Positions 1-14,045 of a DNA stretch of 64,000 nt are shown here, piece after piece (within the stretch, counting starts at the first letter, position 1; every line of letters starts with the position of its first letter). Under the pieces are notes generated by a model. The model was not told the DNA's origin, searched no databases, and was given only the letters and a program-made list of their open reading frames with translations. The stretch is from contig JAWUZG010000033.1 of NCBI GenBank assembly GCA_036785705.1, positions 62,001-126,000 of the forward strand. The letters run 5' to 3'. This stretch comes from Acanthornis magna (Eukaryota; Chordata; Aves; Passeriformes; Acanthizidae). The position numbers and the translations under genes were made by a program.

Positions 1-460
1 TATTTTCAGGTGTGCTTTATTCTTTTTATTATATCCTGAGAAAGTACAGTCCTGCCATTTTTTTCTCATACTTGCTCAGTCAAAATTCCCTCTCAGCTTT
101 CAAATTATAGAAAGTTTGGGCTAATATGTTCCATTCGAAAACAGCATAGACAGCACACCTAGGGATGTGTGTTGAAAAAATATCAGATCATGAGATTTTT
201 CTGGCATTATGGCGAGATACACATAAACAAGCACTTGGCAGTGTGTGGTCTGAATGACAACACTGATGAGATGTCAATTTCCTGAGTTAAGGATTTAGAG
301 AGCTGGGATACATGTCAGTGAAAGGCTTCAAAAATGTATTCCTTTTTCATATACTGCCCTGAGATTCAGAGGCCCATAATTTGAATAAAGCCTTCAGAAT
401 AAGTCACAATAATGTATTGTATTTTATAATTGAATAATGCAATAAATCTAAGGAACTGTT
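1..460. other. AT-rich non-coding DNA
   Basis: No open frame of note and no recognisable repeat. It reads as unique intergenic or intronic sequence. Confidence 0.5.
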
Positions 461-461
461 G

Positions 462-640
462 TCAAGCAGTGGAACTGGCTGCCAAGGGAAGTGATGAAGG
501 TACCATCTCTGGAGGTATTTCAAAGATAGGTGAGTGTGACACTTAGAGACATATTTCGGTGGTACAGTGTTAGGCTAATAATAATTGGGTTTAAAGATAT
601 TGAAGGATTTTTTCAACCTAAAAGGTTCTTTGATTTAAGA
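462..640 (+). mobile_element. CR1 LINE 3' fragment, degraded
   Basis: The text around 468-520 (CAGTGGAACTGGCTGCCAAG, then TCTCTGGAGGTATTTCAAAG) matches the conserved CR1 3' end layout: 'gaacaggctgcccagggaagtggtgga', then 'ccctggaggtgttcaa'. The run at 606-640 (TTTTTTCAACCTAAAAGGTT) corresponds to the last 30-40 bases before the CR1 terminal octamers. The copy is heavily mutated, non-coding and 5'-truncated as usual for CR1. Confidence 0.7.
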
Positions 641-3600
641 ACTGGAGAAGACTGGAAATCTCAAATATTTAGGAATGATATTTTGAAGGAATAAATAAGC
701 AAAGCCATGGAATTAGAATGGGACATGAGATGAAGGGGGGAAAAATAAAATACCACACTGATATACCAGAGGAACAAGTATTATTATATACAAAAGTATT
801 AATGCCAGGTTATGTAATCAAAGACAATGCTAGAAAAGGAAACACAGAATGATCTAAACATGATACAATTAGCCTGGAAATCATCAGTAGAATGAGGACT
901 GGGGATAATGAAAAATAATGTATGCAAAATGCAACACTGAAAAATACAGTCTGACATAATCAGTATTGAAGAGCTTTTTTATTTATCTGACCCATAAAGG
1001 CTCTAATATTTTTTCTGGAAAAGGATATGTTCTTTAATTGCTTTGAAGGCAATAGGACATGATGGCCTTAGGAATTCTCCTTCAGTTCAGTCTTCTGTCA
1101 AAATGCTGTTCAAAATGGATTTAAACTGAGATGAAAAGACTAGATTTATAATACTATCTAAAATCCTTCATATTTATATCACTGTAGTTTGACATATTGA
1201 GAATTTGCCTAGTCTTTTAAATCTGTGCAAACATTTTCCTACAGAAGCTTTTTCTACCAGAGCAAGTTAAATTTTACTATAGAGTGTAGAAAAAGCCAGA
1301 AGAATGACATCCACTACAAAATATATTTTATTAAACAGGAAACCTGAGAAATTGCAAATGTCAATATTAAGCTGTGAAAAAAAATTGTAAGAGTCAAAGT
1401 GGGCTTTTTAAAAATTTATTGTTTACAATAATGTAACTTTTTTGTTGTGGTTTTTTTCTTTAACTCAATGTGTGATGTTTAAACTGCCATTTTAAAAATT
1501 ATTGTAAGATTTATAATTTTTGGCAGAAATTAGGACTATATGGTTTATTAAGTGTGAAGTGTATTTCTAAATTTGCAGTTAAGTACATATATGTTTTAAA
1601 CACTCCTGATGTTTTCGGAGTACTCTAGTATTTGCAATGTCACTATGTGGTATCTTTGTTATATTTTTATTACCTTTTTTTCAATTGAGTGTTTCTCAGC
1701 TCTATATACAGTTAATTTTTTCCTACAGTCCTGAGAATAAAGGTCAAATAAAGGTCAAGCTTATAAGAAAGGCCAAGAAATAGGCAAAAATTTGATTAAA
1801 CTACATGACTAACAGAGAAGCAAGCAATGCAATATTGACCCAGGACTTTTATAGTGGATGTGGGTATGTATTCTGGCAAGATTTATAAAAGCAGATCAGA
1901 GCTTCCATGTGAGCAATGATTCATTCCTAGACCTGTATTCAGAAGTTCATGTGCTGTCGGTCAATGGCTTTGAGAAACCTAAAATAAGGGAGCTATGCAA
2001 TAGTAATGCCCACTCTATGTCCTGCAAATTACACTGTAGGGTACAGGACTTCTCACTTATTGCTACTCTATTTTAAATGAAAGAGGGTCCTCTTTTAATT
2101 AGAGAGATCACATATGAAAATTATTGCCTTATTTGTGTATGAAATCGTCCCTAGTAGCAGCTAAGCAAAGAGAGTAGGAGTTTGGTACTACTCATTTAAA
2201 ACTGCTTTAAAGGTTAACTTAAAAAAAAAAAAACAATCAACAAACCAAACAGAAAACCAAACCACATGTGCTTTTTACTGTTCCTTTATGCTTTATAAAG
2301 GTCATTATGTTTATGTTTTGCTTATTTGTTTGCTTTTTCTGCTGCATTTTTGCCTTGGAATGCTGTTATTTACTTGCATTTATTTGCAGGGATGCCTACG
2401 AAGAACAAAGCCCTTGTATGGCAAAATGATACCACAGTAGCTAGAAACCTGACCTGAATTTCCAGCATCCTTTAATTAAAGAATATAAATACACAACCAA
2501 TAAAGATTTCTGGAAACTACACATCTAACTCCAGCTTGAATCTTTAAAAGAGCGTCTTCCTGTTACATCTGTATGATCTTTGTAGCAAGAACTGTAAAAT
2601 GTATAATAATTCACCCACAGGACAAGCTGAAAGAAAACTGCTTCCTAAATGCTCAAACCTCCTGGTCTTCTAGAGATGTGCTAAAATAATATATATCCAC
2701 TTGCACGGCTTCATTTTTTGGTGACAATAGGCTTCCCACAGGAAGATGGATGAATTCAAGCAGACAGAATTAGCAAAACACATTGGGTTTCTTTTCTGAG
2801 CTGCAATATGAATTAAGTACCTTTTGGCCCAGCTGAACTGGTAGCACGATGCACAGTAGTTTGTGAAATGAACATAATACTGTACCTTATGTAGAAATCT
2901 TCCCAAAAGCAATTGGGCAGTTTGCATCCTTTTTTTATATAAGATTATTCAAAACTAGATAAAATAATCTAACGTGGGACAAATTATCCAGTGACACCAG
3001 TATGAAGCTCTTCCGTTCTCGAGCAGGATAGAGAGTTTGCATATATTGGAGTCTTTAATATTATGTTTCTACTAAAAGCACGCAATTTATCATCTTGATA
3101 CAGTAACATAAATGAGAGAACTTTTTACAATTTAAAACATTTTCTTTTTTTCTCTTGGATGGTTCTGCCTAGTAAAAGGAACTAAAAAGAATCATAAATA
3201 TGTCTGAGTATGTTGAAATACTACATGTGCTTCTTAATTTGTTCTCTTAAAATCCTTCTTGCTGCAAGAAAATGATTAGGAAGCACTTGCTACGTAAGTT
3301 AAGGGAAGAATTGGAAGGAATGAATTAGTAATTAATTTCTTGACGAATAAGCATGATTTATCATTACTTTTCATGAAATTTACACTATAAACTCAGTTTT
3401 TTAATCAAAAGTTCATACATTAATGTTGATAAATGCCCTTGAAAAATTTGCAGTCCAGGAAGATATTGGCAATCTTGATTAAGAAAGTGAATTCTATTTT
3501 ATATGTGCTATATTATTTGTGGAAGGTGGATAATAAACTTTTTTTTTTTTTTTTTTTTAAATCCAGAAATATGTCTCTATAAAGGAACTTCATAAAGTCA

Positions 3601-6600
3601 AAGCAAAATGAGAAAAAATTGTTCCACATACTTCTTAACTATGTATTTATTTGTTTGCATTTTCACATATGAAAATATTTCAAGTACATCTACAATTTTT
3701 TTTTACATGACTTGGATAATTTTTACACAGGTACCCTCTTTGAAAAGAAATGCATTCATGTGTAAATAAGTGCCTACACAATACGTACACTGTTGGAGGA
3801 CACATTCAAGCATTAAGACATTCTGGAATTTACTATAAAATCAGAGCTAGACTTTAATATTCTTGCCAGATTCCAGTTTTAATGATAACATGTCTGTCTA
3901 AGTTCGTCTATAGTTTCTCATGTGTCGTATGTTTGGTTAGATACAGAAATATTCTAACACATTGTTTTTTGCATACAAGAAGTACAATTTATTATGTAAG
4001 CAGCCTCATTATTGGCAATGTACTTACCTCAGTGGAAGGAGCTATACAGTGAAGCTAAGATATCAGCAATTAGATTGTTGCTCTCAGCAGAGAAACTCTG
4101 GTCTTAGCAGGAGATTTTGGTATCCATGGAGATGAGAGACCTTATATATATGTAAGATGAATGTCTTAACCCTGAATCTGGAAATGGTTCCTATTTCTAT
4201 GAATTTTTGTTCTCTCTTAATATAAAGACAGCACTGCAGTTTTGAAACACCTTTTAGCAGAGGTTACAAAGAAAAATCTGCTATTAAAAGAACAAAAAAA
4301 TCTCTTAGGAAAGGCGTAAAAACCAATGTGAAGTAAGCAAATAAACCAGTATTACATCCTTGCTCCCTTTATTAATGGCATTCTTGTTTCTAGGATTTTT
4401 AACAAAAGATATATGCATACCCCTATGATGTATTAAGTTTAAATCTCTATGAAGCAAACTTTTGTTTCTTTGCTTGACCAAGACAGAAGGCTTCTGATCA
4501 TAGTCTGAAGAAATGAGAAAGATAAATCCTTTACACATCTTTGACTTTTACCCTTGTTTACATTTTCTGAGATTGCTAACTCTGTCAGATGCATACAATT
4601 AAAGTTGTCTACTTTTCTTCAGTCAGAAAGAAACTTAAAGATTTGAAGAACTGAAATACTTCCGTAATCCAAAGAATTGAAATATTTCCATGATCTTTTA
4701 TTCCTTTAAACAATGCACATGGAATTTTCATTAGTGTAGTGTAACAAACAATAGATTTTCTAAATCTCTTGGAAGGAAAGGATAATATTTGATGACTAAG
4801 GTGAAAATATCTTCACAGATCACAGTATCAACTGTGGTGCCAATGGAAAAACAAAATTGATTAAAAATAATAGTTGTATGCATATAGAGGTCTGATATGC
4901 ATAACAGTTAATTTACAACAATGGAAAATTAAATTGCTAGATGGCATCAACTATCTGGCAATATTTTATTAAGCAAAACAAATTTTGATTTGTCTTAGTA
5001 ATTTAGAATTTAACAGGAATGATCAGACATACATATTGTTTAAAAGCTGACAATCACAGAAGCCAGAACTGTATCAGCAACTTTTCAAATCAATAATTTT
5101 TCTTTGCTAAAATGAGCAAGTAAACAAAGCCACAGTGATGTATTCCACAGCTCGTGGGACTGATTCCTCTTGGCCATTGCTCTGTTCTTCATTATGTTCA
5201 ACAATTTCATAAAGCTGCAGCAAACTGTTTGTGACTTATTAGCAAAGTCAGATGTACAATTAAAACTCTTCAACCTTTCTTGTGCTTACTATGTTTGCCT
5301 CTGAGTCAGAGTGTTCTCATTAGATCACCACACAAAGGAAGATTTGAAGGAAAAAAGTAGAGGGATAATGCTGGAAACCAGATCTTTTAAGAAGGAACAG
5401 AGCGAATGGACTCCAAGTAGGCCTGTGATGGAGTAAAAACTTAAAATTGGATGATCACATGAAGTACTTAGATATATTGAAAATGACATCTCTATGGTGT
5501 ATTTTAAGCATCTTTCAGGAGCCAAGACTGGAGTAATTCTGGGGCACATGAATATGCAGCCCAAATTCCAGAACAAAATAAGCATCAGAAAGTCAGGAGG
5601 TATCAGAGAGGAGGTCATGAGAATTGAACCTGACCTGTACAATTGTACATTTGTAAATTGCAAGTAAAATCATGGGCTAGACTAGGCAAGATAGCAAACT
5701 TTTCAGAACTTTTGAAGACAAAAATAAGCCAGGCATATTTATAGGTATGTAGGTAATGGCACTTCTTTTTTTTTTTTTTTTTTTTTTAATAATTATTTTG
5801 TTCTTCTTGTGCTGTGAGATCTTTACTTTTTTGCGTGTTTTGGGGGTTTTGTAGTTTTGTTTGCTGGTTTGTTTGGTTTTGATTTTTAACAAGACTGAGG
5901 ATGTAACAGGAAAAGAATTTTTATGTACCCATGGTTTCATGTGATTTTTTTACTACATTAAAATTGTCATAAACGAAGTTATACAAAAAGGCAAAGAACT
6001 TATTTCAGTCAAGGGCAGGGATCTACAGTACTATAACTAAATAATAAGGTAGATTCATCTTCTTTTTCAGCTACATAGCAGTGTGGGAGATGATCTTGAA
6101 GGAAACATAATTTCATCTTTTGACAGAATCACAGAATTTCACTTCAGTATCTCACTTCTGTGATCTGGAATAAGCAACTGAAATTCAATTCATAAATACT
6201 AAAAAAAGTGAATTAATAAATTATTCCACAGACTTAATACTGCCACTTAATAGCTTGTCCAGGAAAAAACATATATTTTTTAATCATAAGAATAAAAGGA
6301 CACGATGAAAAATTATACTTAGAATATACTTGAAATATATTTTAACAACAACCCCAGCCCCGGTAGCCCTTGGCTGTGTGTGCAGCATTACAGCAGCACT
6401 CAGTGCCAGCACAGCTCGCGCAATTTCCTGGGTTGTGTAAAAAGCAAGTGCCATCTATATGACACAGAATGAGTGCAGGATAGTAATTCTGAAATTTTTA
6501 ATTCTAGTCTTGGACACTGCTATAAAGCAAACATTGCCTTTTTTTTTTTTTTTTTTTTTTGTCATATGAGAAAACAACCTGTATATATTCTTACTTCAAA

Positions 6601-8264
6601 ATAGTAAGATTAATCTAAGCATCTTGATTGATTACTTGGCTATGAAACTTCTTTAAGTATGATGTAGCTTTTGCAGTTTATAATAGAAAATAACATCCTT
6701 TCTTAAACCTGGAAGGCAGAAAATGACTTGCCAGCTTGATGAACCATTCCTACGACAGTATTTGAACAGTAATAATCCCTTTCATGACTCATGCATCTTC
6801 ATTTTCCTTTGAATTGATACCTTTTTCCTGAGTAAAACCACAAGTAAACATGCTTATTCAATGTTTATCAGTCTGACAGGTGGCTCAGGCAGTGGAAGAT
6901 TGGTTTTCAAAGTTATCGAAATCTACGCATTTCCTTCTACCCCTTGATATACAAAACATATGGACCAAAACAAAATTCTGAAGACCAATATATTTCATAC
7001 CACACTCGGACAAGAGAATTACTGAGACATAGTGGATTTTTTTGTTCCGAGTTTCTGAATTATAAAACTTAAGTCTTGAGTAGGGTTATCTAGCACATAC
7101 TGGATTACAGAGACATTTTGAAACCCCTCAGTTTAGAAAAATAAACATTTTGTACCCTGGGTGGTATTCACACATGCATGTATGCATGTTCAGTTTATAT
7201 TTTCAGTGTCTCTGGACTGAAAAAGACAACAGATTGTCTTCTTAAATTAAGATAGAAATCATATAGTATTTCTACAGATTGCATAGCCTTGTCTGTAAGA
7301 CACTTTAATTTGTTCTTAGTCTTAAATCTCTCTGCATTCATGCTGATTTTAGTAGTTTCATTCATATTTATTTTTCTGCACCAGGTACTTACCTCTTCCA
7401 AACATGGGAATATTGTACAACCAAAATTTCAGAGTCTGACCAAAAAAAGGTCAACCAGACTAAGAAAGTAAATTCTAAAAACTTATAGATGTAATTTAAG
7501 GACTTCACAAGACCTTCTTACAATTAGAGAACAATTGCAATTTACATGTGTATACACAGAAATGTTGGTTAAAAAATTAATCAATTGTAATAACGTCTGT
7601 ATTTTTCTTTCTTCACATATCAGTTTCATCTTATGTGAAGAAAAATAGTAGTCAATTCAGAAAGTGATCAAAAGGAAGAAGTAAAAAGTAGAATTTAGAG
7701 GCAGGAAATATCCATGCCAGTTACAGGATGTTTTCTCCTTTAGAATCAATTCATTTTTATACTGGAAAGAAAGTCAGAAATTACATTACTTTTGTACCAA
7801 TTGTATTTGCCTTGCAATCCATCAATATTGAGAGACAAATCAGATCAAAATCAGAATTCATACTGAGTGATATGAAACTTGGAACATTACAGCATTGCTG
7901 TTACTGTAAAAATATCTAAACAATAATAAAGTCAATAATATTGCTAACAATAATAATAAATAATCTAATTATCTAAACAATAGTATACATCTGAGCTTGG
8001 AGCAGAATTCAAACTACACACAATAGTCGGAGCAACTGTTTAGGTAACACAACAATTTATTATCACATCATTGATATTAATACTTTGTTGATATATGGTT
8101 ATGTGTATTAGACTTTAAGGAAACAACACAAATAAATTTAAAACCAGTGTAATTTATTTAGATGAGAAGATTTCAGGACAGAATGTGATAATCTACCGAG
8201 CAAAGCTGGAAGTCAGGTACATACTTATGAATCAGATGTGGAATCAAGAAGAAATCTATGTAAG
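641..8264. other. AT-rich non-coding stretch with poly-T/A tracts
   Basis: About 7.6 kb without a credible gene. The short open frames (60-112 codons) lack splice or family support and are expected by chance in such a length. Visible items are an A-run with an A/C-rich tail (2220-2265), T-runs at 3539-3558, 5765-5788 (followed by a T/G-rich stretch to about 5885) and 6539-6560, and a small GC-rich patch at 6350-6430. Nothing else is recognisable. Confidence 0.5.
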
Positions 8265-9282
8265 TGTGTTGGTTTTGTGTGGCCTGGATTTTGGTAGTGG
8301 GGAGGGGGGCACAGAAGTGGCTTCTGTGAGAAGCTGCTAGAAGCTTCCACCATGTCCAGTGGAACCAATCCCTGATGGCTCTGAAGATGATGGACATGCT
8401 GCTGGCCAAGCCTGGGCCAATTAGAGATGTTGGTTAAGCCTCTGGGATAACATATTTAAGAAGGAAACCAAAACAAAGGGGATGCAGATTTTTTTTTTTT
8501 TTAGCCAGAGAAGAAGAGGAGGTGAGAACATGTGAGTGAAACAACATGGAGACACCAAGGTCAGTGGAGAAGGAGGGGAGGAGGTGCTCCAGGTGTCAAA
8601 GCCGAGATTCCTCTGCTGGCCATGGTGAGGACCATGGTGGAGCAGCTGTGCCCCTGCAGCCCATGGGGTCCAGGGGGTGCAGAGATCCACCTCCAGCCCG
8701 TGGGGAGGTGCCCACGCCAGAGCAGGTGATGCCTGGAGGAGGCTGTGATCCAGTGCGAGGGAGAGAGGGGCCCTGCTTCCAGGCTGGAGCAGCCTGTCCT
8801 TGGAGCACTGCACCCCAGTGATGAGGAACCCACGCCGCAGCAGTGTTGAGAGAACTGCTACTCGTGAGATGGACCCGCGCTGGAGAGGTTCAGGGAGAGC
8901 TGTCTCCTGTGGGAGGGACCCCAAGGCACATCAGGGGAAGGACTCTCTCCCTGAGCAGCAGAAGATGTTGGTGATGAACTGACCAAACCCCCGCACCCTG
9001 TTCCCTGCGCTGTTGGTGGGAAGGAGGGAGAGGTTGGGGGTGGAAACGGTTTTTAAGGGCTTATTTTACTTCTCATCATCCTCCTCTGACTGCTAGCAAT
9101 AAATTCACTTTGTAACTCTAAGTTGAGCCTGTTTTGCCCTTGGAGTGTTTTCTCTTGGTCCTTATCTTGACTCATGACCCCTTCTTTTATTTTTTTTTTC
9201 CTCTCTGCTCAGCTGTGGCAGGGGAGAGTGAGTGAGTGGCTGTCATGGGTGTCTGGCATTTGGCCAGCATCAAACCACAACA
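8265..9282 (+). mobile_element. Solo LTR of an avian endogenous retrovirus (TguLTR5-like)
   Basis: The block begins TGTGTTGGTTTTGTGTGGCC and ends CAAACCACAACA, so it has TG...CA termini. It is flanked by GTAAG (8260-8264) and GTAAC (9283-9287), a 5-bp target duplication with one mismatch. Inside are a CCAAT box (8417-8421), a TATA-like CATATTTAAG (8451-8460), a GC-rich R/U5-like segment rich in short repeats, and an AATAAA signal (9098-9103). I recall this text ('gtgagaagctgctagaagcttcc', 'tctgggataacatatttaaga') from passerine LTRs. No internal viral genes lie next to it, so it is a solo LTR left by recombination. The 60-167 codon frames on either strand are not genes. Confidence 0.85.
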
Positions 9283-12200
9283 GTAACACATTCCAGGACA
9301 GTTAAAATTATTTTAGTATGGGAGAGCGCATATTGCTTACAAAGATAATGTGATTTCTTAAAGTGAAGATCAGGTAATCTTGGTTGTAGAAATTGATGTA
9401 TTTATTTGTTGAATATCCTCTTTTTTTTTACCTTAAATGAAACATTTAATGGATAACTACCAGTTTCTTAGATAAATAGTTATTATTATTTTTTCTTATT
9501 CAGATACTCATGAGTCTGGTAGTAAAAAACTTTAGTCCAATTAGACCCTGAATAGATTTAATTTAAATTGAACAGCTACATCAATTGCAAACAAACAAAC
9601 TAGCAAACAAAATGAGCTGTAATTTGAGGGGTGTTCATTTCAAAAGTGTTTATTTTCAGAAATTTAGGATTTAATTAAACTTAATTTTAACTTCAATTAA
9701 TTTAATTAAGTAGTCAAATTAATGTATGACTGTTAGCTGGACTGAAACATAGGAGAGCTCAAAACTCTGGCTGAAAAATGTAATACAATTAGGCAAATAC
9801 AATATAGAAGGAAAAATTTATACGGAATGATTCAACTATCAAAATTATCATCTTGGAGAAGATGTTAAGCAAAAAGAATGTCTCCTCACACAGGAGGAGC
9901 AAAAGGATTAGTCATGAAAGACAGAAAGATAAAGTTTTGGACATTTACTTAGTGTAAAATGAACCTTAACAGTGGCAATATTTTAGTTGATCTTCAATTA
10001 TTGGAAGAATGAAGAACCAGGGAACAAAAATTTTAAAAGCTTTTCTTAAACAAGGATATCCCAAGTTCCCTAATTAAATTAAATGTATATTTTGCTTCAT
10101 TTTCAATAAAGAGAGTCATGATAAATACTGAGACAAAGGCAGTAAGACAGTGCTTTTAGTGAGAAATAATAAATATCTCCACAGAGCAAGCCAAGCTGCA
10201 AGATACTAGTGCATCCAAACTCAAAGGGCTAGACATAACTCTATATCATAATTCTTTATGAATCAGCAGATGAATTCACAGATTCAACAGTAAAAAATTG
10301 CAGTAAATTGTTTATGTGGAAACTAGGCAAATATGAAACTGGCTACACTATTTATTGATTCAGGAAGAGGAAAGAAAGAATCAGACACTGCAGGCTCATT
10401 ATTCTCTCTTAATAGATCTTGCAAGACTATATGAACTAAAAGATAATGTTGGCAAAGGAACAAATGGATATGACATGAGTATTAATAAAATTAGTCTGGG
10501 TATTAGATGAAAGTTTGCAGTCATCAGAGCAGTGTAGTTGAGGAATGAGCTTCCCAGTGGAATAAGGAAGTAGAAACAATATCCAGTTTTTAGACAGAGC
10601 TTGACTCCTTTATGGATGATATTGCATACTGCGATTGTGTGTGATGAGAGAGGAATATAGTGTCACTGCACTGTAATCTTCAAATGTGCTTGTGTGTGGT
10701 GAAAAAATCCTTTTTTAATATATTATAATTCCTAACCACAATACAAAATTATCAGCAGAAACAGTGTTACTTCTTAAGTTTAGCAGGAAAACACCTGACA
10801 AAGGGAAATCTGGAAGAGACATTATACTGTTATGTAATCATATGTGAATGCTGACTCCAGCAACCATAGAAAATATGATAAGGGATTGACAGCTATAGCA
10901 AAGATGCTGCTCTATGCCCTGGCTGTCTCAGTGTTATCTGGCATCTATTTTATTAGAAAATTAGATTATTTTTCCAATATCTCTGGTTCTTATCTGAATA
11001 AGATAGATGATGCTTAAAAGCATGTTTAGAGTGAACAAAATACTCGTTGGAAGAATTGCATTGAGTTAAAGGCTACTGAAAAATATAATGCAGTCCTAAT
11101 GTGAGTGGCCTTGAGTACTTAGCTAATAAAATAGTATGTTTGGCAAAAAAAGCTGTGAAAAACCATGAGTTTCATGTCATGGTTGTGGGCATCATTAGAT
11201 CATTAACACTGCACACTGTTTTTTCCCTAAATGTAATATGCCATGGGAAAAAAATATAAAAGGACAAAAGCGAAAACCGGAAATACTTGGTTTTGGCTCA
11301 GTCAGGTTGGCACATTTTTCTGGTTTTCAACCAAAATTATACCTACCTGAGTAGGAGCAATACCCAAAAAGTGTGGACTCTTCTGATTCTTTCTCATGTT
11401 CTTTCTGTCAAACTTACTCTGAATTTTATTTTTTTAATCTTCTTTCGTTGTTCATTTCACAATCCGTGAAGCAACTGTCTTCACAGCAGATTACATGGAA
11501 TGTGCTGTAAATAAGTACTGCAAATATGTACCTGAATACGGGCTTTGCACTTGGCTGTCCACCCTCTTTATTCAGTCACATGAAAGGCCATCCCTGGAAA
11601 ATCACACCGCAGACTTTAACAAATCCAAACTCCACTTAATAAGGGAATTCAATACTAAAATACTGGTGACATTTTGTCAGTTATCACTGAAAATAATGAA
11701 GCTGCAGAATTTAGCACCTTTCCTTATTTCTGTCAGATTTTATTCCTTTCAGCGTCTGGTATCTTGTGCTGTTTTTTGGAATCTTGCCTCAAGGCTCCTA
11801 GATGATAAACAGCACATTTCCAGCTGCTACTTGCTAACTTCTCCACAAGAAAGATTCTTTCAAAGATAAGCATTGTGCAGTGAATACAACAAGTAGACTA
11901 GTGCCCCTCAGCATTTTTTCAAAGGCTGTAAAACTTCTCCCAAGAGCTGCATGTGGCTCTGAGGCAGGGCAGGCTGGAGGAGGCTGTAGTGCTCTGATGG
12001 TAACTGAACACTACGTGTGGGTCAGTGACAGCACAGATGGAGCTGCCTCATCCTCTGTGAGTGCAGAAGTCGCTGTGGTCCAGCAGCAGATCCTGCAGCC
12101 GTGACCTTACACAGGCACCAAGGTACTCACTCCCAGATGAACTGATCATGTTCTATTCAGCAAAAAAAGGGAGCACACAGAACTATCATGATGTAGTGAT

Positions 12201-13560
12201 AGCAGTCTTAATCCTCCTACTCCCAAACTGCTCATGATTTGCAAGCCAAGCAGGAAATATGCATGCCAAAGTAAATAATTCCTCTTTTACATTTAATGAC
12301 ATTCACACAGTTAATTGCTATCTGTTCCATTCATGTATGACTATACTGTTTTCCAAAAAGATCTGAGTCTCATTAATTCTTAGAGGCCTCTTGGATTCTC
12401 AGATTTTTACCTTTTTGTTTCTTCCAGTAATTTTTCAAATTCCTTATTTCCAGCATCACACTTAATTCTATCCTGAACTTTGCAATTAATGTTCTTTTCA
12501 GGTGTGTTTTCTCCTGGCTCTCTGACCTTTACAGTGATTCAATGAAGCTTCTTGTGTTCCAACACATTAAGGTTTTTCTTAAATTATTTTGATTATTTTT
12601 CATGTTTCAGTCCTTTATGAGAAAAGTTAATGATTGATTTGCAAAATAGTCCTTTCCCTTTGCTTAGTGTGAGAAGCAGAAATAATGCAACTTTTCTTCT
12701 TGATCGCAGTTGTAAGTAGTCTATTTTATGAGAGTTTTCATTTACTTGTACTGCAAATCTCAGTTATTAAATCACAGAAACACCTATAAGTAAATGGTGG
12801 GTTTAATAAAATTAGTACAAAACAAGTTACAGGAATGCTGGGGAAAAAACGAAAAGGAGGAATAAAATAATTTCAGCATGAAAATAAATTTTTTCTTCCT
12901 TCATACTTTCCTAAAGTGCTACTTTTCATATATGTTGTTATTCAAAGGTAAGCACTTAGAGGTCAATTTCCTTTTGGCACTAATGTGCAGGACTCCAATT
13001 GCCGTACCTTGATAAAAGAGGAGTGGCACCTTTAAAAAAAAAAAAAAGCTGTTGACATTAATGAGAAATTAACTACGCCTTTAAAATTAACTCTTCTCAA
13101 GAAATTAATCAGACAAGATTTGATAAAACTAATTTTCTTAAGAAGAAACGTGCAGAAATGGAGAAACTTAGAAATTTCAAGTGAAAACTTACTACAAACA
13201 CATAACTAAAAAGTACGTTTATATACAAGTATACTTATATATATATGTGCAAGTATACTCATGTTTATAATTATTTTTATTCAAAACTGAGGTGCTAATA
13301 GTTGTTTGATGACTGTCTCTTTCTCTGTGCGTTCCTGATGAACTCAGAAGTGTTACATTTAAGCTGCCATCTAGTCATCCATAACAGCTGTTGAGGAAGA
13401 AGCTGCAGTGAGACGAAAATTTAGGAGAGTGAACATATGGAATTAGTGGATGGGATCCCCAGGAACCTGCCTTTAGGGATTAAGAAGCTGAACAGAGCTG
13501 GCAATTTTTTGATGACATTATTCTTACAGCACAAGATTTTTAAATTCCCATCTTTAAGAA
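9283..13560. other. AT-rich non-coding stretch
   Basis: No gene is recognised. The 124-codon frame at 11495-11869 has no splice context, family motif or coding-like composition. A weak CR1-like phrase sits near 10525-10610. An A-run is at 13035-13048 and an alternating AT stretch at about 13230-13250. The rest appears unique. Confidence 0.45.
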
Positions 13561-13564
13561 ATTA

Positions 13565-13838
13565 GGGACAGAAAGCAGAAGGGCAGCACAGCTGATTGAG
13601 GACCTTCTGGTCAAACTACTGTGCAAGAAGGAAAGTAATAGGCAGTGGAACCAGAGACTTGTATCCCCTGAAGAACAGAGGGATGCTGCTCCACTGTTCA
13701 GGGATGGGATCAGGAAAGCTCTGGAGAGACCTTGTTACAGATGTTTTAAATATACAGTGGCCTGAAAAGAAAGCTGCAAAAGGACTTGTAATGACAATAA
13801 GGAGCAGAATGAGGTACAATGACTTTAAACAAAAAGAT
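13565..13838. repeat. Unassigned repeat-like segment joined to a CR1 tail
   Basis: This segment is more balanced in base composition than its surroundings and runs without a break into the CR1 3' end that follows. It may be the more 5' part of the same CR1 element or an older insertion; I cannot place it in a family. The overlapping 81- and 111-codon frames look incidental. Confidence 0.3.
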
Positions 13839-14045
13839 TGAATGGATATAAGGATGAAATTTTTACTAAGAAGGTGGTGAGATGCTTGAGAAGATGTGGA
13901 TGCTCTGCCACAGGCAATATTCAAAGTCAGGCTGAACAGAGTTTTCAGCAATCTGTTCTAATGAAATATATCGCACTCCATGGCGGAGGAATTGGACTGA
14001 AAGATAGTTGAATGTCCTTCCCAACACAATCACAAATTTAATAAA
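13839..14045 (+). mobile_element. CR1 LINE 3' fragment
   Basis: GGTGGTGAGATGCTTGAGAA, GTGGATGCTCTGCCACAGGC and ATTCAAAGTCAGGCTGAACA follow the order of the CR1 3' untranslated region. After these comes GGAATTGGACTGAAAGATAG, then CCTTCCCAACACAATC, which matches the CR1 terminus ('ttggaactagatgat...ccttccaaccc'). The terminal octamer is eroded. Confidence 0.8.

Noticed and set aside
5765..5940. Antisense 87-codon lysine-rich frame
   Set aside because: Its lysines come from the poly-T tract read on the other strand.
8421..8924. 167-codon antisense frame and several overlapping frames
   Set aside because: All lie within the solo LTR; frames on both strands conflict and are explained by its GC-rich, stop-poor repeats.
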